A stretch of DNA of 53,844 bases, taken from positions 1-53,844 of the forward strand of contig CAOKFD010000014.1 in the NCBI GenBank assembly GCA_948467645.1, read 5' to 3'. This DNA is from Fimadaptatus sp948467645. GTDB taxonomy: Bacteria; Bacillota; Clostridia; Christensenellales; Aristaeellaceae. The position numbers and the translations under genes were made by a program. How positions within the stretch are numbered: position 1 is the first letter of the stretch; each line of letters opens with the position of its first letter. This document shows positions 9,200 to 17,487 of the stretch, piece by piece. The notes below the pieces were generated by a model. The model worked only from the letters and a program-made list of their open reading frames with translations. It was not told where the DNA came from and did no database searches.

Positions 9200-10381
9200 T
9201 TATGCTATGTCATTTACAACCGCCGCAAACAAAATTTCCTGCACATCGGATGCGCCGCCCTCGCCGCTGAGCGTAATCAGCATTATATACGGCCTGTCCA
9301 CGGTCATGGATTTGGGCTGAGCCTCCTGGTAGGCGCTGCCCGCATCCATCGCGACCGCCGTTACCGCCGCCGCGCGCGTGCCTTCCTCGCCTACCTCCAG
9401 CGCGCAGTTCTGTATCACGTTGCCTATGAACAGATCGTAATCGTCGGTCATACCGCTAAAGTCCGCGCCCAGCTCCATTGCGCCGCCCAGACCAGCCGCC
9501 TTGAGCGCCTCCTTCAGACTGCTGCCGCTTGCCGCGTTCACGCGCGGTAGCCTAAGCGCCACGTCCGCCGTCTCAATCGCAGTCAGTTCATCCGGCACGC
9601 CGCCCCCGCTCATGCGCGCCGCCACGTCCGCGAGCAACGCCGCCGCGCCCTGCTCGCCCGGCAGTATCACGTACATGCCCAAGCCCTCAGCCTCGTAAGG
9701 CAGGTATACTACCTGCGCGCTGTTCGTCTCGCCATAGAGCATGTCGCCGCGCCTAAACATCATATCGACCTGCGTATCGCCGCTCGCGCCGTGGAACGTG
9801 CGCTCGACCGTGGCGTAACTTTCAAACTTTCTTTGCCACTTCGCATCCATTAAAAGCGCGTTCGCCAGTATCAGCTTGGTGTCGTCGTCCGGCTTGCGCG
9901 TCAGTACTTCGCGTATCATGCCGTCGGTGTTTTCTGCGGCCCAATCGTTTACGTGGCTGACTATATCGTCATCGATTGCAAAGCCCTGCGCGGAGTATGC
10001 GCCTTTAAGCACGGCTTCGTATTCGGGCTTCAGCGATATGTCGCCCGCCTTAAAATAGGCGTTGGCCACGCTCAGACCGACGGACTGCATCGCGGCAAGC
10101 TCTGCCTTTGCCTTATCGGCGTCGAACCCGTTTACGTTAAGCGATGCTTCAAGCAGGGCCAGCGTGTCGCCGCGCGCGCCCTGCGCCGCCATGCCGAGCG
10201 CGAGGTACAGGCTTTGCGGCGAAACCAGCGCTATTCCCGTGCCATCGTCGATTTCAGATAGCACTTTCAGCCCCAGCGCGCCGCCAGGTATGGCCGCGTC
10301 ACAGTCAGCACTCGCGGGCAAATTTACGCTCATACAAAACAGGCACATTATGGCAGTCAGCAAACAGAGCATCTTTTTCAT
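9200..10381 (-). CDS. Secreted serpin (serine protease inhibitor)
   Basis: This 393-residue protein has a signal peptide (about 1-25, cleavage after ASA) and the whole serpin fold. NTDGMIREVL is the conserved breach/shutter segment. The reactive-loop hinge EEGTRAAAVTAV begins at residue 332, and DRPYIMLI with ILFAAVVND forms the C-terminal strands. The hinge is small-residue-rich with Thr at P14 and P8, so it should be inhibitory: it would trap a serine or cysteine protease. By spacing, P1 falls near the Ala-Gly-Ser of VAMDAGSAY, but the loop is a few residues longer than in alpha-1-antitrypsin, so P1 is uncertain. It probably acts outside the cell against host or competitor proteases. Confidence 0.93.
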   Translation of the reverse strand: MKKMLCLLTAIMCLFCMSVNLPASADCDAAIPGGALGLKVLSEIDDGTGIALVSPQSLYLALGMAAQGARGDTLALLEASLNVNGFDADKAKAELAAMQSVGLSVANAYFKAGDISLKPEYEAVLKGAYSAQGFAIDDDIVSHVNDWAAENTDGMIREVLTRKPDDDTKLILANALLMDAKWQRKFESYATVERTFHGASGDTQVDMMFRRGDMLYGETNSAQVVYLPYEAEGLGMYVILPGEQGAAALLADVAARMSGGGVPDELTAIETADVALRLPRVNAASGSSLKEALKAAGLGGAMELGADFSGMTDDYDLFIGNVIQNCALEVGEEGTRAAAVTAVAMDAGSAYQEAQPKSMTVDRPYIMLITLSGEGGASDVQEILFAAVVNDIA

Positions 10382-10681
10382 GTGGAATACCTCCCGTCAT
10401 TTGGTTTGCACTCAAAAGACGCAGCCTGTGTGCATTCTGTTACACTGAATATCAGATTTTCACATAAACAGACGGCACATGTATACGCAGTCCGATTGCA
10501 CAGTCAATTGGCGCAATTTTGCCGCATTTCGTTACTTTATCGCCGCAGAAAAACACTTAGTCCGAGCCTAACTCTTAATAGTGCCATAACTGAACCGTCC
10601 AAATAATGTTGTACAATACTGGCATCCCGAACGGGATAAAAACAAACTGACTGTTCCGTTTTAGTCAAGGAGGTTTTCTCA
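10382..10681. other. Divergent intergenic region, serpin / small lipoprotein
   Basis: No gene is seen in these 300 bases. A TACAAT box near 10612 could be the -10 of the rightward lipoprotein promoter, with a poor -35. The leftward serpin start has AGG-type bases just upstream of its ATG. Nothing else is recognisable. Confidence 0.5.
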
Positions 10682-10906
10682 ATGAAGCGTTCTTTTAAGG
10701 TTGTTGCTCTGGTTGTTTGCCTGGTAATGGCTATGTTTGCGTTTGCCGCGTGCGGCAACAATGGCGGCACTACCGCTACCACCGCGCCCGAGACCGCTAC
10801 CACCGCGCCCGAGACTGCTACCGATGCGCCCGAGGCCGCTACCGATGCGCCTGAGGCCGCTACCGACGCGCCCGAGGCTGCTACCGACGCTCCGGCTGTT
10901 GGCTAA
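10682..10906 (+). CDS. Tiny lipoprotein: signal peptide plus acidic Thr/Ala/Pro repeat tail
   Basis: This 74-residue protein has a basic N-terminus (MKRSFK), a hydrophobic segment and a lipobox-like FAAC at residues 21-24. GNNGG and then six 7-residue repeats follow (TATTAPE, later AATDAPE). The tail resembles the linker that follows the lipidated Cys in clostridial solute-binding lipoproteins, but no binding domain follows. The gene has its own stop and a strong terminator. AAGGAGG lies 7 bases upstream of ATG, so it is well placed for translation. The expected mature product is a lipid-anchored, negatively charged, probably unfolded surface peptide. Function unknown. Confidence 0.8.
   Translation: MKRSFKVVALVVCLVMAMFAFAACGNNGGTTATTAPETATTAPETATDAPEAATDAPEAATDAPEAATDAPAVG
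10775..10900 (+). repeat. Six tandem 21-bp units inside the small lipoprotein gene
   Basis: Six exact-length 21-bp units run head to tail, each beginning GCTACC. The first two encode ATTAPET and the last four drift to ATDAPEA (the final one ATDAPAV). The array is in frame and ends one codon before the stop. Such arrays change copy number easily. Confidence 0.9.
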
Positions 10907-10927
10907 TAAGCTATTGCGGCTCTGCAC

Positions 10928-10957
10928 AAAGGCCCTGCAATGTTGCGGGGCCTTTTG
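10928..10957 (+). terminator. Terminator of the small lipoprotein gene
   Basis: AAAGGCCC pairs with GGGGCCTTTT across a short interrupted stem, and the hairpin ends in a T run. It begins about 20 bases after the stop codon. Confidence 0.8.
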
Positions 10958-11129
10958 TTAACCCTTTTTGCATTGCATTTTGTGCGCATTTGAAGTAAAA
11001 TCGTTAGAGTGTGTTCAGGCGGGTTTTGAGGGCTTTCCAAATATAAAAGCCTGTGCAAACGCCTTAAATCGCTTTTTACTGCCTGTATAAAGGCATTTTA
11101 TTACGCCGCGTAAATGGGAGGCTGTGGAT

Positions 11130-12797
11130 ATGAATTACGATCAAACCCGACAGGCTGCGCAGATGCGCGTGGCCGAGATGGGTCAGGTGTTAAGACACTG
11201 CGGCCTGCGCCTGCGCGACGAGTATACACTAGATGACGCGATCGAGTTCGCGGGCAAGCGCGTGCTGGAGCTGATCGACGACGGATACGCTGGGATGCTG
11301 GCGCTATTGGCGGCGCACTCGCACGCCGGGCGGCGCGTGTCGGACGATATACTGTTCGTGGACGCAACAATGCCGCTCACCGTGCAGACGCTTTCAAAGC
11401 TGATGCGCGACGTATGCGCGCTGGCCAAGTGCCCGCTGCACGCTGACAACATGTCGATCAAGTACAGCGCCATATACCGGCCCTACAAAAAGCGGCTGAT
11501 AAAAAGCGCCAACATCGCCGCCGACATAGAATTTGACATGCCCGACGCGCCCATCAAGTGGCATGTGCCCTCGGCAATCGACGAAAGCATATCCACCATC
11601 CCCAACCTGACCAGCGCGCATGTGGGCGATACGGTAATCAATTCGCCCTCGGACGAATGGCGCATGACGGTGAGCGGCGTGCGGCTGCTGTCACACATAA
11701 GCGAATATCTGATGCGCTGCGGCGCGCAGTTGGGACTGTACTTTTACGAAATCAAAGGCGGCTGCTATGTAATCGCGCGTACATCAGGCGACGTGTTTGA
11801 GATCAAGTCTGCAACCGGGCTGGCCTTCTTCCCTGTGCCTGAGCCTGATTACGACGACGAGCTTTACGAGCGCGAGGACGAACTTGCGCGCGCCAGCGAG
11901 ATGGACGCGCTTACGCACACGGACGGCGAGGGCGCAGCCGAGGGCGATTCGGACAGCCCATTCGCCGCGCCGCTGGCGGGCACTGATGAAGACGAACTGC
12001 CCGAGATAGCCGAAGCGCCTGCCGCGCCGATAGAGGACGAGCCGCTGTTCGGCGACGACGAGTCGGTAGAGCTTGACCCGGAGCTGGTCGAACAGCTGGG
12101 CTATGAGTCCGAGTCGGTGCGCGGCGGCGTGCATGATATGCTCGACCGCGCGGCGCAGAGCTGTGCGCGCATATTCATGACTCCGCGCGCTCGCGCTGAC
12201 CTGCGCGAGCATGAGTATCTGGAGGTACGCGACCAGCTTGTGCAGCTGGCTCAGCGCGGACTTAGGATGAACTCGGGCTACCTGCTGCGCGACGTAATAC
12301 GCGACGAGGGCATACGCCCCGCGCGGCTAAGGCGCATGGGCTGGGAAGGGCTGATGTGGTTTTTATGCGGCGTTGACCGCGTAGACGGCGAGATTCGGCC
12401 TTATAGCGACGACATATTCCTGTACGACTATCGCGACTACACTGACAAGCGATTGCTGGTCGAGCTGACGGCGTGCATACAGCGCATGACGCGCGGGCAA
12501 TTGCACTTCGGCGCGGTGGTGCAGCACAACGACCGAAACGGCCGCCCCGCGGCGCTGGAATTTGTACAGGGCGGCAAACAGCAGAAGTGGCGGCTGCGCA
12601 CCGATACCGGCGGCGCACAGCTTAACGACTACTTCGAGCGCATGGCCGAGCTTATGCGCGCCAGCGGATGCGCGGGCAATCTGTGGTACTTCGAGCGGCA
12701 GTCGAAGTGCTACTATATGTACGTGACGCCGCGCAACGGGCTGAGGCTGAGAAAGCTGACTGGACTGCCGCTTCAGCCGGTGCTGAGGGAGCAGTAA
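11130..12797 (+). CDS. Unrecognised 555-residue protein with an internal duplication
   Basis: I do not recognise the family. The protein has two similar halves. Residues about 20-236 and 374-551 share GLR-[LM] then Y-x-L-x-D, the motif SDDI-x2-x-D (71-78 and 426-433), an alpha-helical stretch, then W-R-[ML] (177 and 487) and a matching end with CY, T and TGL-x4-PV (230 and 544). An acidic, low-complexity linker rich in Asp, Glu, Ala and Pro (about 238-325) joins them. There is no signal peptide or membrane segment, so it is cytoplasmic. The ATG at 11130 is preferred over GTG at 11124 because GGGAGG lies 8 bases upstream. It forms a single-gene unit with its own terminator. Codon use matches its neighbours. 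Confidence 0.8.
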   Translation: MNYDQTRQAAQMRVAEMGQVLRHCGLRLRDEYTLDDAIEFAGKRVLELIDDGYAGMLALLAAHSHAGRRVSDDILFVDATMPLTVQTLSKLMRDVCALAKCPLHADNMSIKYSAIYRPYKKRLIKSANIAADIEFDMPDAPIKWHVPSAIDESISTIPNLTSAHVGDTVINSPSDEWRMTVSGVRLLSHISEYLMRCGAQLGLYFYEIKGGCYVIARTSGDVFEIKSATGLAFFPVPEPDYDDELYEREDELARASEMDALTHTDGEGAAEGDSDSPFAAPLAGTDEDELPEIAEAPAAPIEDEPLFGDDESVELDPELVEQLGYESESVRGGVHDMLDRAAQSCARIFMTPRARADLREHEYLEVRDQLVQLAQRGLRMNSGYLLRDVIRDEGIRPARLRRMGWEGLMWFLCGVDRVDGEIRPYSDDIFLYDYRDYTDKRLLVELTACIQRMTRGQLHFGAVVQHNDRNGRPAALEFVQGGKQQKWRLRTDTGGAQLNDYFERMAELMRASGCAGNLWYFERQSKCYYMYVTPRNGLRLRKLTGLPLQPVLREQ

Positions 12798-12812
12798 ATT
12801 GGTTTATGACAG

Positions 12813-12846
12813 GCTGGGAGCTGAGTGTTTCGCTCCCGGCTTTTTT
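12813..12846 (+). terminator. Terminator of the 555-residue gene
   Basis: GCTGGGAGC pairs with GCTCCCGGC around a 10-base loop, followed by six T. Confidence 0.9.
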
Positions 12847-13131
12847 GTGTGCAGGCGCTTCAATTGCATTTGTAAGGCAGAGCTTTTGAGCACGGGCCTA
12901 TCGATTAGCATTTAGTTAATGGTTGGCCTCAACAATGTAAGTACCGCATTGTCCAGCGCAATTTATGTCAGCCGCCCGGCACATTGTCTTTTGCATAGTC
13001 AGATATTATCATTGCACTTATCATTCCAAGCCAAGCGCATTTGCACCAAATATGCACTTTTGCTTTTGCCATTATTTCATTTTCATGTGCTTCTTATCGT
13101 TCGAATTCGAGGTTAACAATGCAAACAGCTA
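12847..13131. other. Gene-free AT-richer stretch upstream of glyA
   Basis: About 285 bases hold no credible reading frame and no recognised RNA. The only signal I can support is the glyA promoter just downstream (13132-13160). Confidence 0.5.
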
Positions 13132-13160
13132 TTGCCTTATCGGGCAGTATGCGCTATAAT
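13132..13160 (+). promoter_or_regulatory. glyA promoter
   Basis: TTGCCT (-35, 13132-13137), a 17-base spacer and TATAAT (-10, 13155-13160). The leader to the start codon is about 50 bases. Confidence 0.7.
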
Positions 13161-13216
13161 GTGCGTAAATTCTGGATATGTTCGCTTTACATGACTTGAT
13201 ACAGGAGGCATGAAAT

Positions 13217-14470
13217 ATGATAGACTTTCGCACTCTGCGCGCGGCTGACCCGGAGGTTGCCGCCGCCATGGAACAGGAGCTGGGCCGTCAGCGCGACCAT
13301 ATCGAGCTGATCGCGTCCGAGAACTTCGTCTCCCCCGCCGTAATGGCTGCGATGGGCAGTCACTTAACCAACAAGTATGCCGAGGGCTATCCGGGCAAGC
13401 GCTACTATGGCGGCTGCCAGTACGTGGACATAGTGGAAGATCTGGCGCGCAAGCGCGCGTGCGAGCTGTTCGGCGCGGATCATGCCAACGTGCAGCCCCA
13501 TTCGGGTGCGCAGGCCAACATCGCGGTCTACTTTGCGCTGTTGGAGCCGGGCGACACCATACTTGGCATGAACCTTAGTCACGGCGGCCATCTTACCCAC
13601 GGCAGTCCCGTGAACATGTCGGGCAAGTACTTTAACATAGTACCCTATGGCGTGCGCGAAAGCGACGAAACTATCGATTACGACGCGCTGCGCGAACTGG
13701 CGCTGGAGAAAAAGCCTAAGCTGATAGTCGCGGGCGCGAGCGCATACCCGCGCATAATCGATTTTAAGAAGTTCCGCGAAATCGCCGACGAGTGCGGCGC
13801 GCTGCTGATGGTGGACATGGCGCACATCGCGGGTCTGGTCGCGGCGGGCGAGCATCCCTCCCCCGTGCCGTATGCCGATATAGTTACCACCACCACGCAC
13901 AAGACGCTGCGCGGCCCGCGCGGCGGTATGATACTGTGCAAGGCAAAGTATGCCAAGGCCATCGACAAGGCCATATTCCCCGGCACTCAGGGCGGCCCGC
14001 TGGAGCACGTGATCGCGGCCAAGGCCGTATGTCTGGGCGAGGCGCTGACCGACGAGTTTAAGGCGTATCAGCATCAGATCATACTGAACGCGCGCGCGCT
14101 GGCCGAGGGCTTTAAAAAGGCCGGGCTGCGCATGGTTTCGGGCGGCACAGACAACCACCTGATACTGCTCAACCTGACCGGCACGGGCGTAACCGGCAAG
14201 GAGCTGGAAAAGCGGCTGGACGCGGCCAACATCACCGTAAACAAGAATACAGTTCCGTTCGAGACGCTGAGTCCCTTCATAACCAGCGGCATACGCGTGG
14301 GAACGCCCGCTGTCACGTCGCGCGGCATGAAGGAGCCGGAGATGGCCCGCATCGCCGAATGGATTGCGCGGCTGACATTCGAGGGCGACAGCGCAATCGA
14401 CGCTGTTAAGGCAGAGGTCGAGGAAATGACCCGCAGCTTCCCGTTGTACGCAAACGACGTACTTGAATAA
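13217..14470 (+). CDS. glyA: Serine hydroxymethyltransferase
   Basis: This 417-residue PLP enzyme interconverts serine and glycine with tetrahydrofolate, the main source of one-carbon units. The family is clear from IELIASENFVS (29-39), NKYAEGYPGKRYYGG (52-66), HSGAQAN (95-101) and the PLP-binding lysine K229 in TTTTHKTLRGPRGG. The length is normal for bacterial SHMT. AGGAGG lies 8 bases upstream of ATG. It is monocistronic, with a clear promoter and terminator. Half of its isoleucines use ATA, unusual for a highly expressed gene in GC-rich DNA. Confidence 0.98.
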   Translation: MIDFRTLRAADPEVAAAMEQELGRQRDHIELIASENFVSPAVMAAMGSHLTNKYAEGYPGKRYYGGCQYVDIVEDLARKRACELFGADHANVQPHSGAQANIAVYFALLEPGDTILGMNLSHGGHLTHGSPVNMSGKYFNIVPYGVRESDETIDYDALRELALEKKPKLIVAGASAYPRIIDFKKFREIADECGALLMVDMAHIAGLVAAGEHPSPVPYADIVTTTTHKTLRGPRGGMILCKAKYAKAIDKAIFPGTQGGPLEHVIAAKAVCLGEALTDEFKAYQHQIILNARALAEGFKKAGLRMVSGGTDNHLILLNLTGTGVTGKELEKRLDAANITVNKNTVPFETLSPFITSGIRVGTPAVTSRGMKEPEMARIAEWIARLTFEGDSAIDAVKAEVEEMTRSFPLYANDVLE

Positions 14471-14483
14471 TCGCGAGTAAGGA

Positions 14484-14518
14484 ACAGACCGTCTGCCGTT
14501 TGCGGGCGGTCTGTTTTT
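14484..14518 (+). terminator. glyA terminator
   Basis: ACAGACCG pairs with CGGTCTGT, with an inner CTGC/GCGG stem, followed by TTTTT. Confidence 0.9.
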
Positions 14519-14766
14519 AATGCTGATTTGCTTTGCTCAGGCAGACGACTTGTCGCATGTAAGGGTTTAAAAGCATCTTAGACTGCCTGTGCAAAATCGC
14601 CATTAGCCCTCGCCAATTAATGTCGCTTTGCTATAATCTATTCTGATAAGTCCCGCCAAATTTCCGCAAAGTCCATATCGATGCGGCTCAAGTCCATTGC
14701 AATTAAGGGCGTTTCATTATATACTCTTTTACATAAGGAAAAAATACATATGCGGAGGTATTGCGC

Positions 14767-16728
14767 ATGTTTGAGCTTTCTCCCCGTCAGATTCACCTGG
14801 ACTTTCACACGTCCGAGCATATTCCCGGCATAGCCGCCGAGTTCGACCCGCAGGAATTCGCCGCTACCGCCAAAGAAGCGTCGGTATCGTCCATGACGGT
14901 ATTCGCGCGCTGTCACCACGGCTGGCTGTACTATGACTCCAAGCGCTTCCCCGAACGCGTGCATCCCAACCTGAAAGACCGCAATCTGCTTGTCGATCAG
15001 GTGCGCGCGCTGCACTCGGTGGGCATAAAGGCGCCGGTGTACATAACCGTGCAGTGGGACTACCACAGCGCCACCACCCACCCCGAATGGCTGATACGCG
15101 AGGCCAGCGGCGCGCACGAGGGCGACGCGTTCACCAAGCCCGGCTTTTATCAGTCGCTGTGCGTAAACACCGGCTACTTTGACTTCCTCAAGGAGCAGAC
15201 AATTGAAGTAATCGAGTTGCTGGGCGACGAGCTGGACGGACTGTTCTTTGATATAGTAGGCATTCGCCCGTGCCTGTGCGCGGCCTGCCGCAAGGAGATG
15301 GCCGAGCGCGGCATAGACATGACCGATGACAATCAGGTGCGTGAATTTGCCAAGCTGTCAATCGACCGCTTCAAGCACCGCATGACTGAGATAATCCGCG
15401 AGCGCAACAAAACCTGCTCGATATTCTACAATGCCGGGCACGTCGGCCCCTGCACGCGCGATTCTGCGGACGACTATACCCACTTCGAGCTGGAGAGCCT
15501 GCCCAGCGGCGGCTGGGGCTACCTGCACTTCCCGGTAACGGCGCGGTATGCGCGCAAGCTGGGCAAGGACTGCATGGGCATGACCGGCAAGTTCCACACG
15601 AGCTGGGGCGACTTCCACTCGCTCAAGAACGTGGCCGCGCTGGAATTTGAGGCGTTCAGGATGTTGTCGTTCGGCTTTGCTTGCTCCATCGGCGACCAAC
15701 TGGAGCCTTGCGGCAGGCTCAACCCTGCCACTTACCGACTAATTGGCAAGGTATACGGCCCGTTCGCCGCGCGCGAACAGTGGGCGCGTCCCTCCACACC
15801 GCTGACCGAGGTCGCGCTTATGACCGCCGAAAGCGATCTGGGTGAAAGCCGCATGACCAACGCGATAATGGGCGCGGCGCAGCTGCTTGAGGAGCTGGCG
15901 GTACAGTTCGATATATTGGACCGCACCATGCCGCTGTATCAGTACAAGCTGGTCATACTGCCTGACGATTTCGAGATCGACGAGGAGTTTGCGGGCAAGC
16001 TGGGCGCGTTCGTGGCCGCGGGCGGCAAGGTAATCGCGTGCAATCGCGGCGGGCTTGTAAACGGCGACTATCCCGAGTACTTCGGCGCACATTACATGGA
16101 GCAAAACGACGTTTACCCTGACTTCATCGCGGCTGAGGGCACGCTGTGCGACGGCCTTGACCCCGACGCGGAATATGCGATATACCTGCCCGGCGCGCGC
16201 ATTGCGCCGACCTCCGGCCATGCCGCGATGTGGGCACGTGCACCGTACTTCATGCGCAAGGGCACAATGTTCTGCTCACATAAGTACACACCCAGTGCAC
16301 ACGGCGAGAAGTATCCCTGCGCGGTGCGCAGCGGCGGCGTAATCACGTTCGGCCACCCCATGTTTGAACAGTACCGCGAGAATGCGCCGCACTGGGTAAA
16401 GCAGATCATACTGAACGCGCTGGACGAGCTGCTGCCCACGCGCCTTGTGCGCCACAACGGGCCGTCCACGGTGTGCGTATCGCTGCTTGATCAGCCCGAG
16501 CACAGCCGCACCTGCGCGCACATACTGACCTACATACCCGTGCGCAAGTCCGCGACGATCGACATAATAGAGGAGCGCACGCCGGTGGATAACCTGACGC
16601 TCACGCTGAACATACCGCGTAAGTTCACCCGCGCAAGGTTGGTTCCCGAAGATGTGGAGCTTGAGGTTAAGGACGGCTCGGTCACTATTCCCCGCGTGAA
16701 CGGATACGCGATTGTGGAACTGAGCTAA
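14767..16728 (+). CDS. GHL6-type glycoside hydrolase with beta-galactosidase-like trimerisation domain; possible alpha-L-fucosidase
   Basis: This 653-residue protein has an N-terminal TIM barrel resembling hypothetical glycosyl hydrolase 6. It shows FHTSEHIPGIAAEFDPQEF near the start, a CHHGWLYYDSK segment, and DGLFFDIVGI followed by CLCAACRKEM. A middle flavodoxin-like domain (about 345-540, VILPDDFEIDEEFA, GGKVIACNRG) resembles the beta-galactosidase trimerisation domain, and a small beta domain ends the protein. This order is seen in GH151-like alpha-L-fucosidases, so a fucosidase role is possible but inferred. No signal peptide: it is cytoplasmic. ATG at 14767 was chosen because GGAGG lies 8 bases upstream; TTG at 14761 is too close. 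Confidence 0.8.
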   Translation: MFELSPRQIHLDFHTSEHIPGIAAEFDPQEFAATAKEASVSSMTVFARCHHGWLYYDSKRFPERVHPNLKDRNLLVDQVRALHSVGIKAPVYITVQWDYHSATTHPEWLIREASGAHEGDAFTKPGFYQSLCVNTGYFDFLKEQTIEVIELLGDELDGLFFDIVGIRPCLCAACRKEMAERGIDMTDDNQVREFAKLSIDRFKHRMTEIIRERNKTCSIFYNAGHVGPCTRDSADDYTHFELESLPSGGWGYLHFPVTARYARKLGKDCMGMTGKFHTSWGDFHSLKNVAALEFEAFRMLSFGFACSIGDQLEPCGRLNPATYRLIGKVYGPFAAREQWARPSTPLTEVALMTAESDLGESRMTNAIMGAAQLLEELAVQFDILDRTMPLYQYKLVILPDDFEIDEEFAGKLGAFVAAGGKVIACNRGGLVNGDYPEYFGAHYMEQNDVYPDFIAAEGTLCDGLDPDAEYAIYLPGARIAPTSGHAAMWARAPYFMRKGTMFCSHKYTPSAHGEKYPCAVRSGGVITFGHPMFEQYRENAPHWVKQIILNALDELLPTRLVRHNGPSTVCVSLLDQPEHSRTCAHILTYIPVRKSATIDIIEERTPVDNLTLTLNIPRKFTRARLVPEDVELEVKDGSVTIPRVNGYAIVELS

Positions 16729-16803
16729 ACACTAATATTTAGCAAGCCTTGCGGCGTACAGATGCATTCTGTGCGTCGCTTTTACGCTTTCGACCCACGA
16801 CAA

Positions 16804-16840
16804 AGCGGCACGTGGAGGAGCTAATCCTCCGCGCGCCGCT
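16804..16840. terminator. Strong hairpin between convergent genes
   Basis: GCGGC, CG and GGAGGA on the left pair with TCCTCC, CG and GCCGC on the right around a five-base loop, with two mismatches. It lies between the GHL6 gene and the DUF1540 gene, both of which end here. Neither strand has a full T run, so its terminator role is inferred. Confidence 0.5.
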
Positions 16841-16865
16841 TCGCATGGTCGTTATGCCCAATCGG

Positions 16866-17039
16866 TTACTTGCCGCAGCACTTGTAGCTGCCGCACAGCG
16901 TCTGGCTGGCCGCGTCGTTCTGCTTCGCGCCGGTCATGGGCTGCACGCAGATGCAATCCAGATCACATACGTCGTTCTCACAGTGATGCTCACAGGAGCA
17001 TACGCGGCAATCGATCTTCTGATGGCCCTTATTCAGCAT
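16866..17039 (-). CDS. DUF1540 Cys-rich small protein
   Basis: This 57-residue protein has the DUF1540 pattern: a first block with CRVCSCEHHCENDVC and CICVQP, a polar spacer, and a closing block with LCGSYKCC. About ten cysteines suggest metal binding, possibly zinc. I chose ATG at 17039 because AGGAGG lies 8 bases upstream; the ATG at 17045 would leave only 2. A MITE-like repeat ends only a few bases upstream of the ribosome binding site, so the promoter must lie within or beyond the repeat. Function of the family is unknown. Confidence 0.85.
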   Translation of the reverse strand: MLNKGHQKIDCRVCSCEHHCENDVCDLDCICVQPMTGAKQNDAASQTLCGSYKCCGK

Positions 17040-17059
17040 TTTCATCCCCTCCTCGCGAT

Positions 17060-17223
17060 TAGAGTGTGTCTCAAAAAGGGAAATCCGCAAGTTCGAGTGG
17101 ATTTTTCGTCAGTTCAAGGAATAAATCCGAAGGCTTAGCAGCGCTAAGTCGAGGATTGATGACGCAGAAATGGCGGAAAAGACGCCGAAATTGCGGATTA
17201 AGGAATTTCTGAGACACACTCTA
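17060..17223. repeat. MITE-like repeat, complete copy 2
   Basis: This 164-bp element has terminal inverted repeats: TTAGAGTGTGTCTCAAAAA at the left and TTTCTGAGACACACTCTA at the right. Both ends fall on TA, as with IS630/Tc1-type elements that duplicate TA on insertion. It has no transposase. It is nearly identical to copy 3 at 49244-49407. It sits directly upstream of the DUF1540 ribosome binding site. Confidence 0.85.
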
Positions 17224-17487
17224 GTATGGCCGATTTTCGGTGTGCTATTCATGCGATTGAGGGCATTTTGATGGAGATTTTAAGCTGTTGTCTGGAAACA
17301 TATTGCAATTTTTTATTTATGCCAATATTTATCCAAATCGAAATGGGAAAATCTGAACTTTCCATTGAAAACAAGCTGTGACGCAAAAACGTTCATGTCA
17401 CTTTGGCAGCGTTGGCCAAAGCCGTCAATCTATATGTATTGTCCGCAACAACCAAGTCACCGCCGATCGCTCCGCCCAAAAAACAAA

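Noticed and set aside
10737..10961. Arg/Pro-rich frame across the 21-bp repeats in another frame
   Set aside because: It only reads the repeats out of frame; the lipoprotein frame has the ribosome binding site, signal peptide and terminator.
11006..11030. AGAGTGTGTTCAGG resembling a MITE end
   Set aside because: Only nine bases match the terminal repeat and there is no partner end at the right distance.
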